DNA of 52,488 nt from Phenylobacterium sp. (GCF_025351295.1 NZ_JANXWD010000167.1:1-52488); one strand, 5' to 3'. Counted from the stretch's first letter, positions 34,749 to 44,253 are shown. The notes: generated by a model not told the origin, from the sequence alone. Translations and numbers: made by a program.

Positions 34749-35876
34749 ATGGAGAAACCCGCCAAGTTCCAGATGGAGGCCGAAACGGATCGCCCCAAGG
34801 CGATGCTGAGCGGCGACTGGACCACCAACCTGCTCGGCGCGGTCGCCAAAGACCTCCGCCTGACGTTGCGCGGCCGGAGCGACGTGACCTTCGACCTCAC
34901 CCAGGTCCGGCGGATGGACACCGCCGGCGCCTTCGCCCTGATCCGGGCGGTCGGCCAGGACTTCGACCTGGAGCGCGTGGTCGCGCGGCCGGAATCGAAA
35001 CGACTGCTCGAGCTTGTGGACAATGCGGTGCGCGTCCAGCCGGTGCTCCGCCCCCAGCCCCAGGGTTTCCACCAGCTGACCATCCGCATCGGCAAGGGGG
35101 TGATCGACCTGGGGCTCGAGTTCCTGTCGACCATGGGCTTCCTCGGGCACCTGCTGGTGGTTTCGGTCCAGGCCCTGGTCAATCTGGTCGTCGCGCCACG
35201 CAAGATCCGCTGGGCGCCCATCTTCCTGCAGATGGAGCAGGCCGGCCTCGACGCCATCCCGATCGTGGCGCTGACGACCTTCTTCATCGGGGCCGTGGTC
35301 GCGCTGCTGGGCGTCAACATGCTGCGGCAGTTCGGGGCCGAGGTGTTCGCCGTGGAACTGATCGGCGTGGCGGTGCTGCGGGAGTTCAATATCGTCATCA
35401 CCGCGGTGCTGTTGTCCGGCCGCTCCGCCTCCGCCTTCGCCGCCGAGCTTGGGTCGATGAAGATGACCCAGGAGATCGACGCCATGCAGGTGATGGGCGT
35501 CGATGCGTTCGAGGCCCTGGTGCTGCCGCGCTTCATCGCCCTGCTGCTGACCATCCCGCTGCTGACCTTCGTGGCCACCCTGGCGGGCCTGCTGGGCGGC
35601 CTGGCGGTGACCTGGTCGGTGCTGGGGCTGGGTCCGACCTTCTTCCTGCAGCGGATCGTCGACAACGTGGGCGTCACCCACTTCCTGATCGCGCTCTCCA
35701 AGGCGCCGGTGATGGCCGCCGTGGTCGCCGGCATCGGCTGCCGTCAGGGCCTGCTGGTGGGCGGCGACGTCGAAAGCCTCGGCCGGCGCGTCACCACCGC
35801 GGTGGTCCACTCCGTCTTCTCGGTGATCATGATCGATGCCGCCTTCGCCCTCGTCTACATGCAGCTCAACATATGA
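34749..35876 (+). CDS. mlaE: MlaE-type ABC transporter permease with N-terminal STAS domain
   Basis: The 375-residue protein begins with a STAS-like region (about 10-105, VTFDLTQVRRMDTAGAFALI) fused to the MlaE permease (about 120-375, five to six helices; MLRQFGAEVFAVELIGVAVL, SGRSASAFAAELGSMKMTQE). This fused form differs from E. coli, where the STAS subunit is the separate MlaB. The complex moves phospholipid between the inner and outer membranes. Its stop overlaps the next start (ATGA). Confidence 0.9.
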   Translation: MEKPAKFQMEAETDRPKAMLSGDWTTNLLGAVAKDLRLTLRGRSDVTFDLTQVRRMDTAGAFALIRAVGQDFDLERVVARPESKRLLELVDNAVRVQPVLRPQPQGFHQLTIRIGKGVIDLGLEFLSTMGFLGHLLVVSVQALVNLVVAPRKIRWAPIFLQMEQAGLDAIPIVALTTFFIGAVVALLGVNMLRQFGAEVFAVELIGVAVLREFNIVITAVLLSGRSASAFAAELGSMKMTQEIDAMQVMGVDAFEALVLPRFIALLLTIPLLTFVATLAGLLGGLAVTWSVLGLGPTFFLQRIVDNVGVTHFLIALSKAPVMAAVVAGIGCRQGLLVGGDVESLGRRVTTAVVHSVFSVIMIDAAFALVYMQLNI

Positions 35877-36703
35877 CCGACGTCCGTGACGAGAAGACGC
35901 TCTCCGACGAGGAGCTGCTGGATCAGACGGGCCCCGCCATCGAGGTGCGCGGCCTCTGCTCGGCCTTCGGCGAGCACGTGGTGCACGAGGACCTCGACCT
36001 CACGGTCAAGCGTGGCGAGGTGATGGGCGTCGTCGGCGGGTCCGGGACCGGCAAGTCCGTGCTGCTCAACACCATCATCGGCCTGCGTAACCCCGACAAG
36101 GGCACGGTCAAGGTATTCGGCCAGGAGCTGCAGCGGGCCTCGCGGCGCAGCTGGGGGGCGCTGGAACGCTCGTGGGGCGTGCTGTTCCAGGGCGGGGCGC
36201 TGTTTTCCAACCTCACCGTGCGCGAGAACGTCGCCGCGCCGATGTTCGAACACACCGGCCTGTCGCGCAAGGACGCCCTGGAGCTCTCCGACCTGAAGAT
36301 CGCCATGGTGGGGCTGCGGGCCGAGGCGGGGTCGCTGAAGCCGGCGGAGCTGTCGGGCGGCATGCGCAAGCGCGCCGGCCTGGCCCGCGCCCTGGCCCTG
36401 GACCCGGAGCTGCTGTTCCTCGACGAGCCCACCTCCGGCCTGGACCCGATCGGGGCGGCCGGCTTCGATGAGTTGATCGACGACCTTGCCAAGAGCCTGG
36501 ACCTGACCGTGTTCATGATCACCCACGACCTCGATTCCCTCTACCAGATCACCGACCGCGTCGCCGTCCTGGCCGACCGCAAGGTGGTGGCGACCGCGCC
36601 GGTGCGCGAACTCGAACATTCGGATCACCCCTGGATCCGGGAATATTTCATGGGACCGCGAGGCCGCGCCGCGCGCGCGGCGCGGACCGGAACGGACGAC
36701 TGA
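35873..36703 (+). CDS. mlaF: MlaF-type ABC transporter ATPase
   Basis: The 276-residue ATPase has Walker A VGGSGTGKSVLL, Q-loop GVLFQGGALFSNLTV, the signature AELSGGMRKRAGLARAL, Walker B LLFLDEPTSGLDP and H-loop FMITHDLDSL. The SGGM(R/K)KR variant of the signature is typical of the Mla/Mkl lipid transporter group. It energises the MlaE permease encoded upstream (4-base overlap) and overlaps the MCE gene by one base. Confidence 0.93.
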   Translation: MTDVRDEKTLSDEELLDQTGPAIEVRGLCSAFGEHVVHEDLDLTVKRGEVMGVVGGSGTGKSVLLNTIIGLRNPDKGTVKVFGQELQRASRRSWGALERSWGVLFQGGALFSNLTVRENVAAPMFEHTGLSRKDALELSDLKIAMVGLRAEAGSLKPAELSGGMRKRAGLARALALDPELLFLDEPTSGLDPIGAAGFDELIDDLAKSLDLTVFMITHDLDSLYQITDRVAVLADRKVVATAPVRELEHSDHPWIREYFMGPRGRAARAARTGTDD

Positions 36704-37668
36704 TGGAAAAGAACGCCAACTACGCCCTGGTGGGGCTTTCCACCCTGATCCTGACGGTCGCCCTGGTGGTGTTCGTCGTCTGGCTGGCGCGCCTGCGGAT
36801 CAACGCCGAATACGACCTCTACGACATCGTCTTCGCCGGGCCCGTGCGCGGCCTGAACGAGGGCGGCGAGGTCCACTTCAACGGCATCAAGGTGGGCGAG
36901 GTCACCAAGATCGCCCTGGACAAGACCAACCAGGCCAATGTCATCGCGCGAGTGAAGGTGACCCAGGACGTGCCGATCCGCACCGACAGCTTCGCCACCC
37001 TGGAGCCCCAGGGCATCACCGGCCTGAACTATGTGCAGATCAGTGCCGGCACCGGCACCAAGCCGCTGCTGAAGGAGGCCGACCAGGCCCGCTGCGACCG
37101 GATGGGCCTGGGCCGGCAGTGCATTCCCATCCTGCACAGCCAGCGGAGCGCGATCTCCGACCTGCTGGAGGGCGGCGGCACCGTGCTGACCAGCACCATC
37201 GAGGCGCTGCACCGGGTGAACGAGGTGCTGTCCGACCAGAACATCAAGACCTTCTCGGCGGCGCTTTCCGACGCCCAGGCGGTGACCGCGGAGTTGCGCG
37301 AACGCAAGGCGATCATCGCCGACGCCCAGACCGCCATCCAGCACGCCGACGCGGCGATCGTCGAGGTCACCGCCCTGTCGCACTCCAGCCGCGAACTGGT
37401 CGAGGGCGACGGCAAGCGGGCGGTGAAGAACCTCGCCGACGCCTCGGAAGAGGTCAAAGCCGCCGCCGCGGACGCCCGCGGCATGGTCGGGCGACTGCAG
37501 GGCCCCACCGCAGACTTCGCAACCAACGGCCTGCCGCAGGTGACGGCCGCCGTGGTCCAGTTGCAGACCGCCGCCGAGTCGCTGGACCGGCTGGTCAACG
37601 AGATCGAAGCCAGTCCCACCGGCACGCTGGGCAAGGCCAAGGCCAAAGAGGTGAAGGTGCCCCAATGA
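36703..37668 (+). CDS. mlaD: MlaD-type MCE lipid-binding protein
   Basis: The 321-residue protein has one N-terminal transmembrane anchor (YALVGLSTLILTVALVVFVV), an MCE domain (about 40-120; VRGLNEGGEVHFNGIKVGEV and ATLEPQGITGLNYVQI) and a long helical C-terminal segment (about 160-310). The MCE domains form a periplasmic ring that carries lipid between membranes. TGATG overlap with mlaF indicates coupled translation. Confidence 0.92.
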   Translation: MEKNANYALVGLSTLILTVALVVFVVWLARLRINAEYDLYDIVFAGPVRGLNEGGEVHFNGIKVGEVTKIALDKTNQANVIARVKVTQDVPIRTDSFATLEPQGITGLNYVQISAGTGTKPLLKEADQARCDRMGLGRQCIPILHSQRSAISDLLEGGGTVLTSTIEALHRVNEVLSDQNIKTFSAALSDAQAVTAELRERKAIIADAQTAIQHADAAIVEVTALSHSSRELVEGDGKRAVKNLADASEEVKAAAADARGMVGRLQGPTADFATNGLPQVTAAVVQLQTAAESLDRLVNEIEASPTGTLGKAKAKEVKVPQ

Positions 37669-38297
37669 CGCGCTCCCCTGCCCCGCTCCTTCGCCCGGTC
37701 GCCATCGCCGCCACGGCCCTCGCGCTGACGGCCTGCGTCTCGCTGCTGCCAAAGACCAAGCCCGCCGACCTCTACCGCTTCGGCATGCCGGCTGGCGCCG
37801 AGGCGGTCACCGCCGCGCCCGGCCAGGTGGGTGTCTTCCGCACCAATGCGGTTTTCCAGCGGGAGTCGGCCGGCGACCGCATCCTGACCTTCACCGAGGG
37901 CAAGGCGGCCTATGTCGCAGACACCCGCTGGGTCGCCCCGGCGGCCGTGCTGTGGGACGAGGCGGTGCTGGCGGCATTCGACGCCGATCCGGGCCCCGCG
38001 CGGATAATCTCCCGCGGCGAGCCGGGCTCGGCCGCCTACATCCTGCGCCTGGACGTGCGCAACTTCGAGGCACGCTACGACCACGGCCCCAAGGCCGCGC
38101 CCACGGTCGTCGTCCGCGTGCGCGCCGCCATGACCCGCGGGACCGACCGCAACGCCGTCGTCGAGAAGATTTTCGAGAAACAGGTCACCGCCGTCGACAA
38201 CCGGGTCAGCGCCATCGTGCCCGCCTATGACCAGGCCGTGGCAGGCGTGCTGAAGGACGTGGTGGCCTGGACCAACGAACAGGCGAAGCCGGCCTAA
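37665..38297 (+). CDS. ABC-type transport auxiliary lipoprotein (PqiC/LetC-like)
   Basis: The 210-residue protein has a lipoprotein signal ([17 protein letters not shown], lipobox LTAC) and a domain with [29 protein letters not shown] and [11 protein letters not shown]. This matches the outer-membrane auxiliary lipoproteins found with MCE transporters. It completes a four-gene Mla-like operon in which every junction overlaps (ATGA, TGATG, ATGA). It overlaps folD tail-to-tail by 3 bases. Confidence 0.85.
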   Translation: MTRSPAPLLRPVAIAATALALTACVSLLPKTKPADLYRFGMPAGAEAVTAAPGQVGVFRTNAVFQRESAGDRILTFTEGKAAYVADTRWVAPAAVLWDEAVLAAFDADPGPARIISRGEPGSAAYILRLDVRNFEARYDHGPKAAPTVVVRVRAAMTRGTDRNAVVEKIFEKQVTAVDNRVSAIVPAYDQAVAGVLKDVVAWTNEQAKPA

Positions 38298-39187
38298 ATT
38301 TCGAGCCCCGCCTGACGCTTCGCCGCCAGCACCGTGTTGTGCAGCAGCACGGCCACGGTCATCGGGCCGACGCCGCCCGGCGCGGGGGTGACCCAGCCGG
38401 CTACCTCGAGGGCTTCCTTGTAGTTCACGTCGCCGACGATCTTGGTCTTGCCGGCCGCGGCCTGCTCAGGATGGTCGAAGGGCACGCGGTTGATGCCGAC
38501 GTCGATCACGCAGGCGCCGGGCTTGATCCAGTCGCCGCGGATCATCCGCGGACGGCCGACGGCGGCCACCAGGATGTCAGCCTCGCGACAAACCGCCGGC
38601 AGGTCAACGGTGCGCGAATGGGCCATGGTCACCGTGCAGTCGGCGGCCAGCAGCAGCTGGGCGATCGGCTTGCCCACCAGCAGCGAGCGGCCCACCACCA
38701 CGGCGCGCTTGCCGGTCAGGTCGCCCAGGGTTGCCTTCAGCAGGATCAGGCAGCCGGTGGGCGTGCAGGCCACCAGCGCCGGCAGTCCCGCCACCAGCCG
38801 CCCGGCGTTGGCCACGCTCAGGCCGTCGACATCCTTGTCGGGGCTGATGGCGGCGATCACCGCGTTCTCGTCGAGGTGCTTGGGCAGCGGCAGCTGCACC
38901 AGGATGCCGTGGATCAACGGATCGGCGTCGAGGTCGGCCACCAGCCGGATCATCTCGTCCTGCCGGGTGTCGGCCGGCAGACGGTGGGTGACGGAATGCA
39001 TGCCGGCGGCCAGGGCCTGCTCGCCCTTGGACTTCACATAGCCCAGGGAAGCCGGGTCCTCGCCCACGAGCACCACGGCCAGGCCGGGCTGCAGGCCATG
39101 CTCTGCGCGCAGCAGGGCCACCTCGGCGCCCACCTCGGCGCGCAGCCGCTCCGCATGGATTCGGCCGTCGATGATTTGCGCGCTCAT
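38294..39187 (-). CDS. folD: Methylenetetrahydrofolate dehydrogenase/cyclohydrolase
   Basis: The 297-residue bifunctional enzyme has the catalytic lysine segment [17 protein letters not shown], then [35 protein letters not shown], and the NADP motif [18 protein letters not shown] with the terminal [16 protein letters not shown]. It interconverts methylene- and formyl-tetrahydrofolate. It is full length. A Nudix gene ends 18 bases upstream on the same strand, with an S1/P1 nuclease gene before that. Confidence 0.96.
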   Translation of the reverse strand: MSAQIIDGRIHAERLRAEVGAEVALLRAEHGLQPGLAVVLVGEDPASLGYVKSKGEQALAAGMHSVTHRLPADTRQDEMIRLVADLDADPLIHGILVQLPLPKHLDENAVIAAISPDKDVDGLSVANAGRLVAGLPALVACTPTGCLILLKATLGDLTGKRAVVVGRSLLVGKPIAQLLLAADCTVTMAHSRTVDLPAVCREADILVAAVGRPRMIRGDWIKPGACVIDVGINRVPFDHPEQAAAGKTKIVGDVNYKEALEVAGWVTPAPGGVGPMTVAVLLHNTVLAAKRQAGLEI

Positions 39188-39205
39188 GGCCGCGCTGCTA
39201 GCGCC

Positions 39206-39667
39206 TCAGCCGCGCGCGCGCAATCGCAGCCATGCGGCCACCGCCCAGGCGTGCGCCTCGCGGTCCAGCCGGACGACCGCTTCATCAGGCGCCAGCCAGA
39301 CCAGGGTATGGTCGTGCTCGATCTTCAGACTGGCATCCTCGTCGGTGACCCGACCGACGAAGAAGGCCCCGCGGGTGTTCCGCACGACGCCGTCGTTGTG
39401 CAGGAAGTAGTGGTCGGCTCGCACGAATGGCGCGACGTCCAGCGCCACCACCAGCCCGGCTTCTTCGCCGCATTCCCGGATCGCCGCCTCGGCCTCCGTC
39501 TCACCCGGATCGATGCCGCCGCCCGGCAGGTCGAGCACCAGGCCGCGACCCTGGCGCTCCACCTGGACCAGGGCCAGCAGGCCGTCACGCTCGATCACCG
39601 CGAAGGCGGCCGGACGGTCCGGATAGGTCCGCCCCGCCTGCGCCTCGCCGAACTGGGGCGTGGTCAT
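39206..39667 (-). CDS. Nudix hydrolase
   Basis: The 153-residue protein carries a perfect Nudix box, GGGIDPGETEAEAAIRECGE followed by EAGL, with the REUXEE metal ligands. The N-terminal strand (AAFAVIERDGLLALVQVERQ) and C-terminal WLAPDEAVV fit small cytosolic Nudix pyrophosphatases. The substrate is unknown. Its ATG overlaps the stop of the S1/P1 nuclease gene by one base, so the two are coupled. Confidence 0.9.
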   Translation of the reverse strand: MTTPQFGEAQAGRTYPDRPAAFAVIERDGLLALVQVERQGRGLVLDLPGGGIDPGETEAEAAIRECGEEAGLVVALDVAPFVRADHYFLHNDGVVRNTRGAFFVGRVTDEDASLKIEHDHTLVWLAPDEAVVRLDREAHAWAVAAWLRLRARG

Positions 39668-40674
39668 CAGTCGATCCCGTAGAGCGCCGGATAGGGATCG
39701 ACCTTGCCAGCCAGCACGTCCTGCACCGCCACCGGCTTCCAGCCGATGGTGCGCGTGGCGCTGGCCCGCCAGGCCTCGACGATCAGGTCGCGCAGCTCCG
39801 AGGCCCCGACCGCGATGCGCTCGACGGCGAAGGCCGTGCCGCGGGGATCGCCCGGCGCCATGCCGCCGGCCTTCTCCATCTCATAGAACGCGATCACCTG
39901 CCGGCCGGTCGCCGCCAGATAGGTCGAGACCCGCTGCTCGATGGCGCAGTTGCAGATCCTGAGCGGCGCGACCTTGGCCGCCACGGCCGCCGGCTTCACG
40001 GTCGCCTGGACAAGGTCGCCTTCGAATGGGCCGTGCAACTTGGCCTTGGAATAGCCCTTGGGGTTGGGCCCGTCGCCCCAGCCGTTGAAATGGGTGGTCA
40101 CGTGCAGCGGCTGGCTGCCGTCGCCGACGAAGTGGCTGAGCTCGCCCGCGTCCTTCAGGATCAGCGCCTCGCGGCGGATGCGGTCCTGGGTGAACCAGGC
40201 CTTGTGGACCGCCCACCGCGGGTTCGCCTCGGCGGCCTTCAGCACGCGCCAATAGGCGAAGTCGGTGCTGAGCTGCTGCCAGCGGTCGACGATCGAATAG
40301 GGCAGGTACCCGGCCTTCCATGTGTCCAGGCCCGCGGCGCGCAGCTGGGTCTCGTAGTCGGCGCGGGTGGCGGCCAGCGGCAGCATCGGCGGCCCGCCCA
40401 GCACCTTGCCGTCGTCGTCCAGGTCGATGAAGTGGCCCGGATCGCGGTCGGCGTCGTGCAGCTTGCCCGAGCCCTTCACACGGTCGGGTTCGCGCGACAG
40501 CTCGCCGATGTCCAGCACCGCCCGGGGCGTGCGCAGGAAGGTCGGGACCTCGGCCGGCAGGGCGCGGATCGCCACCTGGCCCACTATCCGGTGGCCGGTG
40601 GCGCCCCAGGCAAACACTGAGGACGGTAAGGCGGCGGCCAGGGCGCACAGCGCCAGCGCGAGGGGGCGTCTCAT
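39667..40674 (-). CDS. S1/P1-type nuclease, secreted
   Basis: The 335-residue protein has a signal peptide (RRPLALALCALAAALPSSVFA) and a predicted mature N-terminus with the conserved zinc-ligand start WGATGHRIVGQVA. The central GELSHFVGDGSQPLHVTTHF supplies further zinc ligands. This is the three-zinc S1/P1 nuclease/phospholipase C fold. It should degrade single-stranded nucleic acids in the periplasm or outside. The start after an upstream in-frame ATG is chosen so that the signal peptide is at the terminus. It forms an operon with the Nudix and folD genes. Confidence 0.88.
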   Translation of the reverse strand: MRRPLALALCALAAALPSSVFAWGATGHRIVGQVAIRALPAEVPTFLRTPRAVLDIGELSREPDRVKGSGKLHDADRDPGHFIDLDDDGKVLGGPPMLPLAATRADYETQLRAAGLDTWKAGYLPYSIVDRWQQLSTDFAYWRVLKAAEANPRWAVHKAWFTQDRIRREALILKDAGELSHFVGDGSQPLHVTTHFNGWGDGPNPKGYSKAKLHGPFEGDLVQATVKPAAVAAKVAPLRICNCAIEQRVSTYLAATGRQVIAFYEMEKAGGMAPGDPRGTAFAVERIAVGASELRDLIVEAWRASATRTIGWKPVAVQDVLAGKVDPYPALYGID

Positions 40675-40715
40675 GCCCTTCGTTTGCGCCACTCCTCCGC
40701 CCGATGGCAAGCCGG

Positions 40716-41297
40716 TCAGGCGATGCCGAGCGCCGCCTCCACGCGGCCCACCCAGGCCTGCACCTGCGGATAGAGATCGAGGCGGAAGCCGCCCTCGTGG
40801 CAGACGCGCGTGTAGGCGACCAGCGCCACATCTGCCAGGCTGACCCGGTCGCCGACCAGGAACGGCGAGGCCGCCAGCCCTTGCTCCATCCGCTGCAGCG
40901 CCGCGCCGCCGCGCTCGACCAGCCGCGGCTCAAGCTCGGCGACCGGCTTGCCCAGGTAGCGCACCTGGAAGCGGGCGACGGCGATGCAGGGCTCGTGGCT
41001 GTACTGCTCCCAGAACATCCATTCCAGCATACGCGCCCGCTCGTAGGGGTCGGCCGGAATCAGGTCCGAGCCTTCCGACAAGTGCAGGATGATGGCGTTG
41101 GACTGCGACAGCGGGCGGCCGTCGTCGAGGATCACCGTGGGGACCTGGCCCGCCGGATTCAGCGCCAGATATTCTGGCGTACGGGACTGTCCCTGCATGA
41201 TGTCGGTCTCGATCCACGCGTAGGCGAGGCCCAGGAGATCGGCTGTCCATTTCACCTTCAGGCAGTTGCCGGACTTGCTATCCCCATAGATTTTCAT
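40716..41297 (-). CDS. Glutathione S-transferase
   Basis: The 193-residue protein begins MKIYGDSKSGNCLKVKWTAD, with ALNPAGQVPTVILDDG (cis-Pro) and LSQSNAIILHLSEG (glutathione contacts), and the C-terminal DRVSLADVALVAYTRV. The S/C in KSGNCLKV is the likely active-site position. GAGGG lies 7 bases before this ATG; a GTG two codons earlier is less likely. It is the third GST in the window. Confidence 0.9.
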   Translation of the reverse strand: MKIYGDSKSGNCLKVKWTADLLGLAYAWIETDIMQGQSRTPEYLALNPAGQVPTVILDDGRPLSQSNAIILHLSEGSDLIPADPYERARMLEWMFWEQYSHEPCIAVARFQVRYLGKPVAELEPRLVERGGAALQRMEQGLAASPFLVGDRVSLADVALVAYTRVCHEGGFRLDLYPQVQAWVGRVEAALGIA

Positions 41298-41484
41298 GGC
41301 CACGCCCTCACACTGGAAGCTTGGCTTTGGGGCGAAAATTCTTTGAGATCAAGTGACGGCGTCTAACGGGCGCTGTTAGCGCCGCTCACAGCCCAGATTG
41401 CCGCGCTCATCCGGGGTTGCCCCAGGGCAGCTCAGCCGTTAGGACTCCGGCGACCAGTAGAAACGACGAAGGAGGACGCCGTCC

Positions 41485-41964
41485 ATGCGACGCCGCCTCG
41501 CCGCCCTGGCAGTGCTCTCCGCTCTGGCCGCCGCCTCTAACGCGCAAGCCGCGACGACCGATCCCGTTGGCGACCTGATTTCGTCGGTGATCTCGGGCGC
41601 GCTTCCCGGCACGGGTGTCTTCAATGTGAAGGCCACGCTGTATCACGCTGGGGCCAAGGGCGTGGGCGCCCTGGACAGCCTGGGCTGCAAGGTCGTGCCG
41701 ATGCGCACGATCGCCGTCGACAAGTCGATCATTCCGCGCCGCACGGTGATCTTCATCAAGGAGACCGTGGGCCTGAAGATGCCCAACGGCGCCACCCACG
41801 ACGGCTACTGGTACGCCACCGACATCGGCAGCGGCATCAAGGGCCAGCGCATCGACCTCTACACGGGTCACGGCGCCGCCTCCATGAAGCCCATGCAGGC
41901 GCTGAACCTCGGCAAGCTCACCGCCGTGAAGGTGGGCAAGTTCGAGGGTTGCCCGCCGAACTAG
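41485..41964 (+). CDS. Secreted 3D-domain protein
   Basis: The 159-residue protein has a signal peptide (RLAALAVLSALAAASNAQA) and a 3D domain: MRTIAVDKSIIPRRTVIFI, then HDGYWYATDIGSGIKGQRID and LYTG, with the three aspartates of the double-psi beta-barrel found in MltA and Rpf-like wall enzymes. It probably binds or cleaves peptidoglycan in the periplasm. GGAGG precedes the ATG. A small hairpin (GGCGC-TGTTA-GCGCC, 41369-41383) lies in its upstream region. Confidence 0.82.
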   Translation: MRRRLAALAVLSALAAASNAQAATTDPVGDLISSVISGALPGTGVFNVKATLYHAGAKGVGALDSLGCKVVPMRTIAVDKSIIPRRTVIFIKETVGLKMPNGATHDGYWYATDIGSGIKGQRIDLYTGHGAASMKPMQALNLGKLTAVKVGKFEGCPPN

Positions 41965-41989
41965 GCGGCAGTTCGCCTGTCCCTCTTTT

Positions 41990-42122
41990 CGTCATCCCGC
42001 GGCTTGTCCGCGGGACCCATCGCTCGGCGGCGCTGCCGTGGGTGCGGGCCGCGCAGCGCGGCCCGCCACTGGGCGTGACGGTGGCTAAACCATGGATCCC
42101 CGGCACAGGGCCGGGGATGACG
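41990..42122. repeat. MITE/BIME-like composite palindrome
   Basis: The 133-base unit is bounded by inverted CGTCATCCC (41990-41998) and GGGATGACG (42114-42122). It contains CCCGCGG-CTTGT-CCGCGGG at the left end and ATCCCCGGC-(5)-GCCGGGGAT at the right. It fills most of the gap between two converging genes (3D protein and ferredoxin reductase). It is related in sequence style to the REP at 181-215. Confidence 0.75.
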
Positions 42123-42151
42123 AGCTTGTTGGGTTGGAGGTTCGCCCCCGC

Positions 42152-42985
42152 TCAGGTCTCGACGAACGCCCGTTCGAGCACGAAGTCGCCCGGGGCCGCG
42201 AGCGAGCCTTCGACGTAGCCCAGGTCGAGCAGCTGCTGCTTCAGGTCGACCAGCACCGAGGGGCCGCCGCACAGCATGATGCGGTCCTCCGCCGGGTTGA
42301 ACGGCGGCAGGCCCAGGTCGCGGAACATCTGGCCGGAGGCGATCAGATCGGTGATCCGACCCTTGGTGCGGAAGTCCTCGCGGGTGACGGTCGGATAGTA
42401 TTTCAGCTTGTCGCCGATCATCTCGCCCAGGATCTCGTCGGCGGCCAGGTCGTGCTCGAATAGCGCGGCGTAGTTCAGGTCGCCGACCTCGCGCACGGTG
42501 TGGGTGACCACCACCGTCTCGAACCGGTCGTAGACCTCCGGGTCGCGCGCCAGGCTGAGCCAGGGGGCCAGGCCCGTGCCGGTGCCCAGCATGTAGAGCC
42601 GCTTGCCGGGCTTCAGGCCGTCCAGCACCAGGGTGCCGGTGGGCTTGCGGCCGATCAGCACCTCGTCGCCGACCTTGAGGTGCTGCAGGCGCGAGGTCAG
42701 CGGACCGTCGGGCACCTTGATCGAATAGAACTCCAGCTCCTCGTGCCACGAGGGCGAGGCGATGGAATAGGCGCGGACCAGGGGCTTGCCGTCCTCCTTC
42801 GCCAGACCGACCATCACGAACTGGCCGCTGGAGAAGCGGAGCGCCGGGTCCCGGGTGGTGCGGAACGAGAACAGGGTGTCGGTCCAGTGATGGACCCAGG
42901 TCACCGTCTCGACGAAGAAGGCGCCGGACGCCTTCAGGGACACTGGCGCCTTCAGGGCCGGCTGGACCACGCTCACGTCATTCAT
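42152..42985 (-). CDS. fpr: Ferredoxin--NADP reductase
   Basis: The 277-residue flavoprotein has the FAD motif LVRAYSIASPSWHEELEFYS, KVPDGPLTSRLQHLKVGDE and the NADP-binding LYMLGTGTGLAPWLSLARDP, with CGGPSVLVDLKQQL and the C-terminal FVLERAFVET typical of bacterial subclass I Fpr. It supplies reduced ferredoxin; its position beside cysI/cysH suggests it feeds electrons to sulfite reductase. The separation from cysH is only 9 bases. Confidence 0.93.
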   Translation of the reverse strand: MNDVSVVQPALKAPVSLKASGAFFVETVTWVHHWTDTLFSFRTTRDPALRFSSGQFVMVGLAKEDGKPLVRAYSIASPSWHEELEFYSIKVPDGPLTSRLQHLKVGDEVLIGRKPTGTLVLDGLKPGKRLYMLGTGTGLAPWLSLARDPEVYDRFETVVVTHTVREVGDLNYAALFEHDLAADEILGEMIGDKLKYYPTVTREDFRTKGRITDLIASGQMFRDLGLPPFNPAEDRIMLCGGPSVLVDLKQQLLDLGYVEGSLAAPGDFVLERAFVET

Positions 42986-42994
42986 CCTGAAAAC

Positions 42995-43741
42995 CTAGAT
43001 ATCGCCGCCGACGTTGTTCGCAGCCCCCGGCGCACGCGCCACATGGATACCGCACTCGGTCTTGTCCAGCCCCTTCCAGCGCCCGGCGCGCACGTCCTCA
43101 CCCTCCTGCGCCGGCTGGGTGCAGGGCCAGCAGCCGATCGAGGGGAAGCCCTGGGCGACCAGCGGATGGGCCGGCAGGTCGTGCTCGGCGACATAGGCGT
43201 CGAGGTCGTCCTTGCCCCAGTTGGCCAGGGGGTTGAACTTGATCTGCGCCCCGGCCTGTTCGACCACCGGCAGGCTGAGGCGGTCGCCGCCGTGGAAGCG
43301 CTTGCGGCCGGTGATCCAGGCGTCGAACCCGCCCAGGGCGCGGTCCAGCGGCAGCACCTTGCGAATGTTGCAGCAAGCGTCGGTGTCGGTCTGCCACAGC
43401 TTGGCCTGCGGGTCGCCGACCGCCAGGTCCTGGTATTGCGGGCGTAGGTCGCGCACGTCGGTCAGGCCCAGCCACTCAGCCAGCTGGCGGCGATAGTCCA
43501 GGGTCTGGCCGAACAGCATGCCGGTGTCGAGGAACAGGATCGGCAGGTCCGGCTTCACCTTGGCGGCGATGTCCAGCAGCACGGCCGACTCCGCGCCAAA
43601 CGACGAGACCAGGGCCAGCCGGTCGCCGAAGGTCTCGACGGCGGCCTCCAGGATGGTGCGCGGGTGGGCGCGGCGCAGCTCGGCGTCCAGGCGCAGCGCC
43701 AGCGCGGTCGTGTGATCGAAAGCGTCGTAGGCCAAGCTCAT
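42995..43741 (-). CDS. cysH: Assimilatory adenylyl-sulfate (APS/PAPS) reductase
   Basis: The 248-residue reductase has the PP-loop LVSSFGAESAVLLDIA, the LFLDTGMLFGQTLDYR segment, WITGRKRFHGGDR, and the catalytic ECGIH near the C-terminus. C123-C124 and C204-x2-C207 (CWPC) supply four iron-sulfur ligands, marking the APS-type enzyme that uses adenylyl sulfate rather than PAPS. It yields sulfite for CysI. The ATG overlaps the DUF934 stop by 4 bases. Confidence 0.92.
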   Translation of the reverse strand: MSLAYDAFDHTTALALRLDAELRRAHPRTILEAAVETFGDRLALVSSFGAESAVLLDIAAKVKPDLPILFLDTGMLFGQTLDYRRQLAEWLGLTDVRDLRPQYQDLAVGDPQAKLWQTDTDACCNIRKVLPLDRALGGFDAWITGRKRFHGGDRLSLPVVEQAGAQIKFNPLANWGKDDLDAYVAEHDLPAHPLVAQGFPSIGCWPCTQPAQEGEDVRAGRWKGLDKTECGIHVARAPGAANNVGGDI

Positions 43742-44253
43742 GCTCCCCGCTCCGCGAAGGCCCGTTCCCCGAAAACGGGGATGCGGCCGTCGGCGGCGCG
43801 CTGATAGACGTGCCGGTAGCGATGGACGGCGGCCTGCCACTCGTTGGCGCTGGCGTCGTCCGCAGGTTCGAAGGTGTTGAAGCCCACTCGGACCATGAAG
43901 CCGGCCTGCTCGCGCAGCACCTCGCCGACCGCGCGGACCTCGCCCCTGAAGTGGAAGCGGTCGCGCAGCAGCCGGCCGTTGGTGTAGGCGCGGCCGTCCC
44001 GGTACTTCGGGAACTCCAGCGCCACCACCGCCAGGCGCGGCAGGTCATAGACCAGCGCCTCGACCTGCTCGCCGGCCTGCAGGCGCACGCCGACCCGGCG
44101 GCCCTCGGAGAGCAGGCGCTCGCCGTCAGCCTGGAAGCGGGCCAGGGAGACGATCACGTCGCCTTCGGCCAGGTCCTGGTCGTCCGCCAGGTTGGTGAAC
44201 GGGTCCTCGACGCCCTTGGCGACGCCGTCCTTCAGCTCAATGAGCTTCGGCAT
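43738..44253 (-). CDS. DUF934 family protein of the sulfite reductase operon
   Basis: The 171-residue cytosolic protein has VEALVYDLPRLAVVALEFPK, then DGRAYTNGRLLRDRFHFRGE and MVRVGFNTFEP, characteristic of DUF934, which almost always accompanies cysI in proteobacteria. Its exact role is unknown, probably an accessory in sulfite reduction. It overlaps cysI by 17 bases and cysH by 4, so its stoichiometry is likely fixed by coupled translation. Confidence 0.88.
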   Translation of the reverse strand: MPKLIELKDGVAKGVEDPFTNLADDQDLAEGDVIVSLARFQADGERLLSEGRRVGVRLQAGEQVEALVYDLPRLAVVALEFPKYRDGRAYTNGRLLRDRFHFRGEVRAVGEVLREQAGFMVRVGFNTFEPADDASANEWQAAVHRYRHVYQRAADGRIPVFGERAFAERGA

